The notes below the pieces were generated by a model. It made no database searches and was not told the origin of the DNA. It saw only the letters and a list, made by a program, of their open reading frames with translations. Below are positions 1 to 4,744 of a DNA stretch of 6,469 nucleotides, one piece after another; positions within the stretch are counted from its first letter, which is position 1, and each line of letters opens with the position of its first letter. The position numbers were made by a program, and so were the translations under genes. The stretch spans positions 1-6,469 of the forward strand of contig JAHKKJ010000388.1 in NCBI GenBank assembly GCA_020027655.1. The letters are read 5' to 3'. The stretch is from Deltaproteobacteria bacterium. Lineage in GTDB: Bacteria > Desulfobacterota > Binatia > UBA9968.

Positions 1-39
1 GGTGTTGCAGGTGTGAGTACGACGTACAGAGGGAGATGT

Positions 40-351
40 ATGGAGGCTACTATTATAGAGGCCGAGGTGATCGAAGCGCTGCGGTCCTGCTTCGATCCAG
101 AAATCCCAGTCAACATCTATGAGCTAGGATTGATTTATGATGTGAAGGTCGATCCCTCAGGCGCGGTCGGAATCCGAATGACCCTCACCTCGCCCAGTTG
201 TCCAGCGGCGCAATCATTGCCTGCAGAAGTGCAAGCTAAGACGAGGGGTGTTCGCGGTGTAACGGACGTCACGGTCGATGTCGTCTGGGACCCTCCCTGG
301 GAACCGTCCAAGATGTCCGAAGCCGCTAAGCTTCAGCTTGGCTTCATGTAA
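40..351 (+). CDS. MIP18/DUF59 family Fe-S cluster assembly factor (SufT/PaaD-like)
   Basis: The 103-residue product is a single MIP18 (DUF59) domain, a family of cytosolic proteins that help mature iron-sulfur proteins (SufT, PaaD and eukaryotic CIA2 are relatives). Diagnostic blocks are CFDPEIPVNIYELGLIYDV at residues 17-35, the TLTSPSCPAA loop with the conserved Cys at residue 54, and VWDPPWEPSKMSEAAKLQLG near the end, the last typical of SUF- and PaaD-associated members. The reading frame is open from a GTG at 13, but the ATG at 40 is preferred because GAGGGAG (29-35) sits just before it and the domain begins directly after. A TGA at 14-16 in another frame could be the last codon of an upstream gene, so this may be the distal gene of an operon, perhaps a suf cluster, but nothing upstream is visible. 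The family is secure; the exact client protein is not. Confidence -1.
   Translation: MEATIIEAEVIEALRSCFDPEIPVNIYELGLIYDVKVDPSGAVGIRMTLTSPSCPAAQSLPAEVQAKTRGVRGVTDVTVDVVWDPPWEPSKMSEAAKLQLGFM
319..345 (+). repeat. Inverted repeat at the 3' end of the MIP18-family gene
   Basis: GAAGCC (319-324) and AAGCT (328-332) pair with AGCTT (335-339) and GGCTTC (340-345). This is an 11-bp arm interrupted only by a 3-base bulge (gct). It lies within the last codons and ends four bases before the TAA. No T-tract follows, so it is not a standard terminator. It may simply reflect the coding of SEAAKLQLG, or it may protect the mRNA 3' end. Confidence -1.
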
Positions 352-392
352 GAGGGGAATTTCTGAAAGCAAATTCTTGCGCCAGTCGGCAA

Positions 393-416
393 GCCCACGG
401 ATGGGTCGGTTTTTTT
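393..416 (+). terminator. Weak candidate intrinsic terminator after the MIP18-family gene
   Basis: A short stem, GCCCA (393-397) with TGGGT (402-406) around a CGGA loop, is followed after CGG by seven Ts (410-416). The T-tract is convincing and the stem is weak, being five pairs including one G-T. Its place about 40 bases after the stop codon is right for ending the upstream transcript. Confidence -1.
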
Positions 417-533
417 CTTCAGTAAAGGCATCTCGTACTCTGCCGCCTTCTCCCAATGTTCATCTATACCGCGTCATCTCCCGGATATCTTTCCAGATGA
501 TCACGATCGGGTGTGCCTACCTGCGGTGCTGGC

Positions 534-555
534 AATAATTCTTTTTAGAATTGTT
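534..555. repeat. AT-rich inverted repeat, possible operator or hairpin
   Basis: AATAATTCT (534-542) pairs with AGAATTGTT (547-555) around TTTT: nine pairs with one G-T, and the inner six (AATTCT/AGAATT) perfect. It lies about 105 bases upstream of the gene at 659. It could bind a regulator or form a weak RNA hairpin. It has no T-tract after it on the + strand. Confidence -1.
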
Positions 556-658
556 CAATATTAGACAGCAACGCTTGGCGAGTCGGCGCAGCATGAGGAC
601 CAAAGGACTGTGGTGAGCAAATACGAGCGTAAGGCTCGCCTAGAGGAACGAGGGCAAT

Positions 659-946
659 ATGGCGCGTTATGCGGTCGATCTGCGAGACCGAGTGATCCGA
701 CGGGTGACTCAGGAATACAACGGGGTGGACAATAAGCGTTTTTTTCTGATCGAAGCGGGTTCCGCGAAACAGGCATGGGCAAAGGCCAGCCGCGCATCAG
801 CAACGATCGGCAGCGCCGATTGTGGTGGCTGCCCCCATCGTCATTGTAGCGCTTGTGAAGAATGCTCCGTCACAAAACGATACTCGGACTACTGGATTTG
901 TCACTGTTGCGGGGAATTAAACCCGCGTGTTCGAAATTTGCATTGA
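659..946 (+). CDS. Small Cys-rich protein with putative zinc-binding C-terminal half
   Basis: I do not recognise a named family for this 95-residue protein. The first half, residues 12-50, reads as a beta-hairpin plus helix (RRVTQEYNGVDNKRFFLIEA, then AKQAWAKASRAS). The second half is packed with metal-ligand residues: C55, C58, H60, H62, C63, C66 and C69, then C81, C83 and C84 in WICHCCGELN. Paired CxxC motifs separated by a loop suggest a zinc ribbon, or less likely a metal cluster. There is no signal peptide or membrane segment. GAGGG (650-654) a few bases before the ATG supports the start. The membrane-protein gene begins only 12 bases after its stop, so the two are probably co-transcribed. 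The gene is very likely real; its function is unknown. Confidence -1.
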   Translation: MARYAVDLRDRVIRRVTQEYNGVDNKRFFLIEAGSAKQAWAKASRASATIGSADCGGCPHRHCSACEECSVTKRYSDYWICHCCGELNPRVRNLH

Positions 947-958
947 AGGGGTGCTTAT

Positions 959-1345
959 ATGGACTGGGAGAAAATGAAATTCGGTTTGTTGAGCGCGACC
1001 GGAGGCGCGATAGTACTAACCGTTATCGGCTTCAACTGGGGTGGCTGGGTGACCACCGGTTCTGCCGAGGCGATGGCTAAGGAGATCGCTGCAAATGCTG
1101 TCGCCGAGCGCTTGGGATCAATTTGTCTCGCACAGGCTAACCGGGACTTACAGAAGGGTCAGAAGATCAGCGAAATGAAAGGGCAAGATGTTTGGCAGAG
1201 AGGCCGCTATATAGAAAAGCAGAGTTGGGCGATCATGCCGGGGGATGAGAAAGCCGACAGTAAGGTTGCCGATGCCTGCGCTAAATATTTTACAGAGACA
1301 GATTTCATAGCCCGGGAGGGCGATTCCATTCAAATCGCACGTTAA
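959..1345 (+). CDS. Single-pass membrane/periplasmic protein with WAxMPG motif, unknown function
   Basis: This is a 128-residue hypothetical protein. Residues 8-26 form a hydrophobic, Gly/Ala-rich helix that acts as an uncleaved signal anchor, followed by NWGGWVT and then a soluble domain of about 95 residues that should lie outside the inner membrane. C56 and C107 are the only cysteines and could form a disulfide there. The motif WQRGRYIEKQSWAIMPG (residues 79-95) recalls small conserved hypothetical proteins found in proteobacteria; this is family memory, not a search result. GAAGGGG (945-951) lies seven bases before the ATG. A second Met at residue 6 is possible but has no better ribosome site. 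It sits 12 bases after the Cys-rich gene and 48 bases before the Lys-rich peptide gene. Confidence -1.
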   Translation: MDWEKMKFGLLSATGGAIVLTVIGFNWGGWVTTGSAEAMAKEIAANAVAERLGSICLAQANRDLQKGQKISEMKGQDVWQRGRYIEKQSWAIMPGDEKADSKVADACAKYFTETDFIAREGDSIQIAR

Positions 1346-1393
1346 CGACAACTCAATCGAGCGCGGCGGGACAATGAAAAAAGGAGGTACGCG

Positions 1394-1507
1394 ATGGGAG
1401 ACAAAGGCAAGAAGGATAAGGACAAAGCTCGGAAACAGAAGATAAAAAAACAGGCACAAACGGCAAAAACGAGTCTGGAGAAACTACCGACAAAAACTCC
1501 TGCATAG
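1394..1507 (+). CDS. 37-residue Lys-rich small protein
   Basis: A very short gene with one of the best ribosome sites in the window: AAAAAAGGAGGT, then four bases to the ATG. The product begins MGDKGKKDKDKARKQKIKKQ and ends in TSLEKLPTKTPA. It is extremely hydrophilic, dominated by Lys with some Asp, Gln and Ala, has no Cys and no hydrophobic segment, and is probably disordered or helical. The basic charge would allow nucleic-acid or ribosome binding, but that is inference from charge only. Similar tiny MGDKGKKDK-type proteins occur widely as hypotheticals, as far as I recall. It is probably the last gene of the 659-1507 cluster. The ribosome site makes a real gene likely despite the length. 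Confidence -1.
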   Translation: MGDKGKKDKDKARKQKIKKQAQTAKTSLEKLPTKTPA

Positions 1508-1624
1508 AAACCATGGGCGTTTAAGTGGCGTTCCATAAGTCCAGCGATCGATGCATACGGTTACGATTGTGGAGTAATCCAATTCACTCGAGTTATTGCT
1601 GCTACCGTTCGTGGCACATGAGAG

Positions 1625-2068
1625 TTATGCAGCGTCATCTCCGGTATCGGGCGAAAATTCAGACTCGAATATCTCGGCCAAAAGACGACAGATATCCGTT
1701 GCCGACAGGATGCCGGCAAGTTTTTCATGATGAAGAACGATCGCGGACCCCGCATGACGCTTCGCCATCTCAAGAGCGACTTCGTTGAGCGGCGTGTCGA
1801 AGGCAACGATATACGGATCATCAGCCATAATGTCACGGACTCGGATGCGTGCCCTGTCTGTAATTGGCAGGAACCGATCGCCTAAGTGATACAGGTCTCG
1901 CTCTGAAACAATTCCGACAACTCGACCATTCTGCTGCACGGGAATATGATGGATATGGTGCTCGCCCATCAAGCGCTCGACTTCTCCAACCTCATTATCC
2001 GTGTCAACAAAATAGGGGAAAGGGGTCATGACGGATCCGACGTAAGGAATTTTCTTGTACTTCTTCAT
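1625..2068 (-). CDS. Tandem CBS-domain protein
   Basis: The 147-residue protein is a stand-alone CBS pair (Bateman module). CBS1 spans about residues 12-63 (VMTPFPYFVDTDNEV, then HIPVQQNGRVVGIVSERDL). CBS2 spans about residues 77-134 (VRDIMADDPYIVAFDTPLNE, then GILSATDICRLL). Such pairs bind adenosine nucleotides in the cleft between domains and usually act as energy or redox sensors for a partner. The SERDL and SATDI strands match the usual nucleotide-contact positions (G-h-h-T/S-x-x-D). A short acidic tail (ESEFSPDTGDDAA) follows. On the - strand AAGGAG precedes the ATG by eight bases. It is the only - strand gene and is transcribed away from the gene at 2354. No catalytic or channel domain is fused, so its partner is unknown. 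Confidence -1.
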   Translation of the reverse strand: MKKYKKIPYVGSVMTPFPYFVDTDNEVGEVERLMGEHHIHHIPVQQNGRVVGIVSERDLYHLGDRFLPITDRARIRVRDIMADDPYIVAFDTPLNEVALEMAKRHAGSAIVLHHEKLAGILSATDICRLLAEIFESEFSPDTGDDAA

Positions 2069-2353
2069 ATAAATGGCTCCTTGGAATAACCGCTACCGCG
2101 GCGTCTATTGATTTTTTGGGGTGGGGCGGACATTGGTATTGACTTATGGATGAGCTTTCTCATAGCATCTCGTCATGGCGCGTAAGCCACAAACTTTTTA
2201 TCACGTTAATAGCCAGCAGGCTATATTTTTCGACGATTCGGATCGAGTATGACCTAGACCGATTGAAACATCGAGTGAGTTGGAATACGTGTAAAGGAGC
2301 TCAATACACACGGTAGATACCTATTAATATTTGGACCAAAAGGGGATACGAAA
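2069..2353. other. Divergent intergenic region with regulatory signals
   Basis: This 285-base gap must hold the promoters of both the CBS gene (leftward) and the small gene at 2354 (rightward). Visible elements are a G-rich run (2117-2128), TTGACT at 2138-2143, a hairpin ATGAG-CTTT-CTCAT at 2150-2163, a clear terminator at 2209-2230, and a GTGTA/TACAC inverted repeat around AAAGGAGCTC at about 2289-2309. No strong -35/-10 pair stands out for either flanking gene. I see no convincing open reading frame in it. Confidence -1.
2209..2230 (+). terminator. Free-standing intrinsic terminator in the intergenic region
   Basis: ATAGCC (2209-2214) and GGCTAT (2219-2224) form a perfect 6-bp stem with an AGCA loop, followed at once by ATTTTT (2225-2230). 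This is a compact rho-independent terminator reading rightward. No annotated + strand gene ends shortly upstream; the nearest stops at 1507 and the - strand CBS gene lies between. It therefore probably ends a short untranslated transcript or acts in the leader of the gene at 2354. Confidence -1.
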
Positions 2354-2587
2354 ATGCGTCCATACAAGAATCATCCGATTTACGGGATCGCAGTTCCAAA
2401 ACCGGGGAAGCTATGGCAACCCCGAGGCCTAGTGTTTGCTACAGATCAAAACTCGACGATAGAAATCAAACGCCTGGAATCCGCCGACTTAACTTTCACG
2501 ACTAAGAAAGAAGCCGAAGAGCACGCACTCAACCTATGTAGGGCATGGATTGATGAGCATGGAGCGGAGTCTGATAGCACGCTCTAA
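2354..2587 (+). CDS. Small conserved-looking hypothetical protein
   Basis: A 77-residue cytosolic protein that I cannot assign to a named family. The N-terminus (YKNHPIYGIAVPKPGKLW) and the middle (GLVFATDQNSTIEIKRLE) look like a small beta-sheet. The C-terminal part (FTTKKEAEEHALNLCRAWID) is an amphipathic helix with a single Cys. The layout of short strands followed by one helix loosely resembles the first half of the Cys-rich protein at 659, but I see no clear sequence homology. AAAAGGGG about nine bases before the ATG is an acceptable ribosome site. There is no signal peptide or membrane segment. Codon use and composition match its neighbours, so I take it as a real gene of unknown role. 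Confidence -1.
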   Translation: MRPYKNHPIYGIAVPKPGKLWQPRGLVFATDQNSTIEIKRLESADLTFTTKKEAEEHALNLCRAWIDEHGAESDSTL

Positions 2588-2682
2588 AGCCGCTCCAACC
2601 GCTCTTTCGTATTCTTTGAAGATTTTGTAATCGAGCCCACAGTTCTCGTTTCCTTCTAATGATATCGACTTCCGATCGATCA

Positions 2683-2709
2683 AAGCGCTAGCGGGGATCG
2701 CTTCCGCTT
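2683..2709. repeat. Symmetric inverted repeat with internal loop
   Basis: AAGCG (2683-2687) pairs with CGCTT (2705-2709), and inside a 3x3 mismatch GCG (2691-2693) pairs with CGC (2699-2701) around GGGAT. It lies about 100 bases after the gene ending at 2587. No T-tract follows. It could be a processing or rho-associated hairpin, or chance. Confidence -1.
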
Positions 2710-2757
2710 CTGCAATTCAAGCACACTGCTTATTCGCTGGCTCAACAGAGATAAAAC

Positions 2758-2785
2758 TTGACAACGAGAGTTTAGTGACTACTTT
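2758..2785 (+). promoter_or_regulatory. Possible sigma70 promoter for the ABM-like gene
   Basis: A perfect TTGACA -35 box (2758-2763) is followed after 16 bases by TACTTT (2780-2785), a poor -10 match with three of six consensus bases. It would start transcription about 95 bases before the ATG at 2887 and give a leader containing an AAGGAA/TTCCTT hairpin. Confidence -1.
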
Positions 2786-2886
2786 TAAGGAAGCTAGGCA
2801 TAGGGTTTCCTTCCTCGGTTACCTGAAATTCTTCACGTAAGCCCACAATTTCCGACCCTCTCACCAGTCCAACCAAGGAGGTTGAA

Positions 2887-3204
2887 ATGTATACGCGCAA
2901 CGTCAGTATGAAGCTCAAGACCAATAGTGCGCCTGAGTTTACCCGCACTCTTGAGAACGAGGTTATTCCCATGCTCCGGAAACAAAAGGGATTCAGGGAT
3001 GAGATCACCCTCGTCGCCCCAGAACGGAATGAGGTAGTAGCCATTAGTTTCTGGGATAGGAAAGAGGACGCGGAATCTTACAGCCGCGAGAAGTATCCTG
3101 AGATCTTGAAGACCCTGTCGAAGGTGGTTGAAGGTACTCCCAGAGTGGAGTTGTTTGAGGTCGCGAACTCGACTTCGCACCAGATCGCCGCTAAAGCGGC
3201 CTAA
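2887..3204 (+). CDS. ABM-like dimeric alpha+beta barrel protein
   Basis: This 105-residue cytosolic protein has the pattern of the antibiotic biosynthesis monooxygenase (ABM) ferredoxin-like fold. A first strand MYTRNVSMKL is followed by a helix with SAPEFTRTLENEVIPMLRKQ, then KGFRDEITLVAPERNEVVAI as a central hairpin, SFWDRKEDAESYSREKYPEI as the turn and second helix, and a last strand, TPRVELFEVANST (residues 84-96). Members are usually homodimers and range from heme-degrading or quinol monooxygenases to proteins of unknown role. No catalytic residue can be assigned here, so enzyme activity is not claimed. A strong AAGGAGGT precedes the ATG by four bases. The gene ends in an Ala-rich tail whose DNA forms a GCCGCT-AA-AGCGGC palindrome (3187-3200). 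The fold is likely; the substrate is unknown. Confidence -1.
   Translation: MYTRNVSMKLKTNSAPEFTRTLENEVIPMLRKQKGFRDEITLVAPERNEVVAISFWDRKEDAESYSREKYPEILKTLSKVVEGTPRVELFEVANSTSHQIAAKAA
3187..3200 (+). repeat. GC-rich palindrome at the 3' end of the ABM-like gene
   Basis: GCCGCT (3187-3192), AA, then AGCGGC (3195-3200) is a perfect 6-bp inverted repeat that codes for the last Ala-Ala-Lys-Ala-Ala. It ends right before the TAA. It is followed 22 bases later by a second, larger hairpin. Confidence -1.
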
Positions 3205-3222
3205 CCAGAGAGACCTGCGGTT

Positions 3223-3250
3223 CGGGGAGCGGGGGTTATCCCCTTCCCCG
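3223..3250 (+). other. Strong GC hairpin between the ABM-like and GlsB-like genes
   Basis: CGGGGAG (3223-3229), a bulged C, and GGGG (3231-3234) pair with CCCC (3240-3243) and TTCCCCG (3244-3250) around a GTTAT loop: about 11 pairs, nine of them G-C. No T-tract follows, so it is not a classical terminator. It may stabilise the upstream message or lower read-through into the membrane-protein gene 29 bases on. Confidence -1.
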
Positions 3251-3279
3251 GATCGCAATGGTAAATAGCGTGAGGTCTT

Positions 3280-3585
3280 ATGAGCGGGATATTTTCGATT
3301 TTAGTGGGCGGAATAACCGGTTGGTTGACCGGAACATTGATGGGGAAAGAGGGGTACGGGAAAAGATTACTAGGCGATTATACTAGAAGCTTAGATATTT
3401 TCTTCGGGATCGTCGGTGCCTCTATCGGCGGTTATCTATCTTTCTGGGCCGTCATCGGAGAGGCTAGCTCTTTTAGCCGTTATGCGGCCGCAGCCCTCGG
3501 CTCCATTGCTCTTGTGGGATTTGTCCGGCAAATCTCCGCAGGATACTCACCTTTTAGGGGCGGGAAGCGATTCATTTCGTTTTGA
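3280..3585 (+). CDS. GlsB/YeaQ/YmgE (transglycosylase-associated) family membrane protein
   Basis: This 101-residue inner-membrane protein has three Gly/Ala-rich helices at about residues 3-21, 39-58 and 68-86. The family signature is clear: GGITGWLTGTLMGKEGYG in the first helix and loop, then LDIFFGIVGASIGGYLSF in the second. The family is called transglycosylase-associated and is linked to envelope stress in several bacteria, but its biochemical role is not known. At 101 residues it is longer than the usual 80-90, with an extended loop (KRLLGDYTRS) and a basic C-terminal tail (PFRGGKRFISF). The ribosome site GTGAGG is modest. It is followed 64 bases later by another membrane protein, which suggests an envelope-related pair. 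Confidence -1.
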   Translation: MSGIFSILVGGITGWLTGTLMGKEGYGKRLLGDYTRSLDIFFGIVGASIGGYLSFWAVIGEASSFSRYAAAALGSIALVGFVRQISAGYSPFRGGKRFISF

Positions 3586-3649
3586 ATGAGTGCAGTTCGC
3601 TCTATAGGAGATGGCAAAAGGTTCTTCGGAACTCATAAAGGAGAAAGAA

Positions 3650-4231
3650 GTGAATACTTTTTGGTTCTTTGCGATTCCATCGATGCTGGTCATCTTAGGG
3701 ATGATATTGAATAATTTTCAAGTTGTATTTGCTCGACCTCAATATTCATTAGAGGAAGATCCGGCTAAAAAACTCGCAGCCGAACGGCGTTTTTTCGATC
3801 TACAGAGAGTTCGATTCTTGAAACGGCAGAAAAGGGTCGGTCAATATGGGTGGCTGGTTCTGGTGGCCTTCGTTGCGTTCTCCTGGTGGCTGTATTTGGA
3901 TACAATCAATAAAACAACAGCTTCTAAACAAATAGCTGCAATTCAAACACTGCCAGTAGTTGAAAGTGAAGACATGGTCCTATCTTTGACGCTCAGCGAT
4001 GGGAATAATATTCAATACCTGATCAAATCACCAACCTTGACCCTGACGCTTAGCGACGAGACTAATACTCAGTACATTAAATTACCAAAAGCGAAGACAC
4101 TGGGTGTGACTGGAAAAGAAGGACTCTCGAACGAGGCAGTTCAAGGCTGGCGGCTAACAAGTTTAGGAACCGCTTTGAGTATTGGGGATGTCGGAGTGCC
4201 TCTTGGCATCGCTCTGAATATCTCGAAATAG
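3650..4231 (+). CDS. Two-pass membrane protein with 19-residue tandem repeat, unknown function
   Basis: The 193-residue product is not one I recognise. The frame is also open from an ATG at 3611, but TAGGAG there touches that ATG with no spacer. The GTG at 3650 has AAAGGAG (3637-3643) at an ideal six-base spacing and puts the first membrane helix at the N-terminus, so GTG is preferred. Helix 1 is about residues 4-20 and helix 2 about 66-83. The 45-residue loop between them is strongly basic (RVRFLKRQKRV) with one acidic patch and should be cytoplasmic by the positive-inside rule. That leaves residues 84-193 outside. This outer domain has two adjacent 19-residue units (112-130 and 131-149) sharing LTLSD and QY, and ends in a hydrophobic strand-like segment (GTALSIGDVGVPLGIALNIS). 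It probably shares a transcript with the GlsB-like gene upstream. Confidence -1.
   Translation: MNTFWFFAIPSMLVILGMILNNFQVVFARPQYSLEEDPAKKLAAERRFFDLQRVRFLKRQKRVGQYGWLVLVAFVAFSWWLYLDTINKTTASKQIAAIQTLPVVESEDMVLSLTLSDGNNIQYLIKSPTLTLTLSDETNTQYIKLPKAKTLGVTGKEGLSNEAVQGWRLTSLGTALSIGDVGVPLGIALNISK
3983..4096 (+). repeat. 57-base tandem duplication inside the two-pass membrane protein gene
   Basis: Two neighbouring units, 3983-4039 and 4040-4096, encode SLTLSDGNNIQYLIKSPTL and TLTLSDETNTQYIKLPKAK. Eight of 19 residues are identical without gaps, and the DNA still aligns well at TGACGCT-AGCGA. An old in-frame duplication is the simplest reading; repeated beta-hairpin units are an alternative. Confidence -1.
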
Positions 4232-4244
4232 GGATCGATAATGG

Positions 4245-4268
4245 CCAAGGAAGCATCTATTCCTTGGT
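4245..4268 (+). other. Perfect hairpin in the moaA leader
   Basis: CCAAGGAA (4245-4252) and TTCCTTGG (4261-4268) form a perfect 8-bp stem with an 8-base loop, extendable by G-T pairs at both ends. It begins 13 bases after the preceding stop codon and 64 bases before the moaA ATG. No T-tract follows. It may be part of a regulatory leader, or simply separate the two transcripts. Confidence -1.
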
Positions 4269-4332
4269 GCGAGAAACTCGTACCTGGTTGCAATGTCCGT
4301 TAAAGCGTACTGATATCGAACGAGAGATTTAG

Positions 4333-4698
4333 ATGTTGCACGATATTTATACCCGTCCGCTCAAGGACCTGAGGATATCAGTTACCGACAGGTGTAATTT
4401 CCGCTGCACCTACTGTATGCCTTTTGATGAGTATGAATGGATTGATAAAAAGGAGCTCCTTACTTTTGAGGAAATTGCCAGACTCGCAGACCTCTTTGTC
4501 CAATTAGGGGTGGATAAGATCAGGCTCACCGGTGGGGAGCCGCTCTTGCGGAGGGATCTAGAAAAATTAATCAGCAAGCTTTCATCTCTAAATGGCTTAG
4601 AAGATTTGTGTCTCACGACCAACGGCTCGCTGCTCGCGGAAAAGGTTTCTGCCCTTAAATCTGCGGGACTAACGCGGATCAACGTAAGTCTCGCTTAA
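4333..4698 (+). CDS. moaA: moaA N-terminal fragment (radical SAM core)
   Basis: This part gives 121 residues ending in RINVSLA before a premature TAA. It includes the SAM-binding [4Fe-4S] motif in TDRCNFRCTYCMPFDEYEW, the GGEP glycine-rich SAM contact at residues 67-70 with the following LLRRDL, and the LTTNGSLL strand. Alone it lacks the rest of the TIM barrel and the second cluster, so it cannot be an active MoaA. The ribosome site is weak (CGAGAG about eight bases before the ATG); MLHDIYTRPLKDLRISVTDR is a normal family N-terminus, which supports the start. Confidence -1.
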   Translation: MLHDIYTRPLKDLRISVTDRCNFRCTYCMPFDEYEWIDKKELLTFEEIARLADLFVQLGVDKIRLTGGEPLLRRDLEKLISKLSSLNGLEDLCLTTNGSLLAEKVSALKSAGLTRINVSLA

Positions 4699-4744
4699 TT
4701 CTGAGAAGTTCGCCCGGATACGAAGGCGGGGCGATCTGGCAAAG

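Larger units (their letters stand above)
352..658. other. Gene-poor intergenic stretch
   Basis: These 307 bases separate the MIP18-family gene from the Cys-rich small gene. Short open frames occur on both strands, but none has a ribosome site with a recognisable or compositionally sensible product. The stretch holds the weak terminator at 393-416 and an AT-rich inverted repeat at 534-555. I could not place a convincing sigma70 promoter for the gene that starts at 659. Confidence -1.
2588..2886. other. Intergenic stretch and probable leader of the ABM-like gene
   Basis: About 300 bases without a supportable gene. It contains a symmetric hairpin at 2683-2709, a possible promoter at 2758-2785, and an inverted repeat AAGGAA (2787-2792)/TTCCTT (2807-2812) that would lie in the 5' leader of the gene at 2887. 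Open frames on the - strand here overlap the ABM-like gene and look like shadows of it. Confidence -1.

Noticed and set aside
214..538. Frames of 80 and 86 residues on either strand after the MIP18-family gene
   Set aside because: Both overlap the 3' end of a real gene, lack ribosome sites and give sequences without domain character; a probable terminator lies inside.
613..735. Short GTG-started frame (MSKYERKARLEERGQYG...) overlapping the start of the Cys-rich gene
   Set aside because: It overlaps the better-supported gene at 659 in another frame, and its second half is only an out-of-frame reading of that gene.
1148..1536. - strand frames of 103 and 64 residues rich in Phe and Leu
   Set aside because: They lie antisense to the WAxMPG protein and the Lys-rich gene. 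The Phe/Leu runs are just the reverse reading of AAA/AAG codons.
1508..1624. Imperfect GGTTAC/GTAATCC hairpin in the convergent gap
   Set aside because: It has six pairs with a bulge, a nine-base loop and no T-tract in either direction; too weak to call a bidirectional terminator.
2280..2320. Possible -35/-10 pairs before the gene at 2354 (TTGGAA with AATACA; TATTAATATT)
   Set aside because: Several weak alternatives overlap and none is clearly better than chance, so no promoter was called.
2772..3258. Two overlapping - strand frames across the ABM-like gene
   Set aside because: They lie antisense to a gene with a strong ribosome site and a recognisable fold, and have no ribosome site or sensible product.
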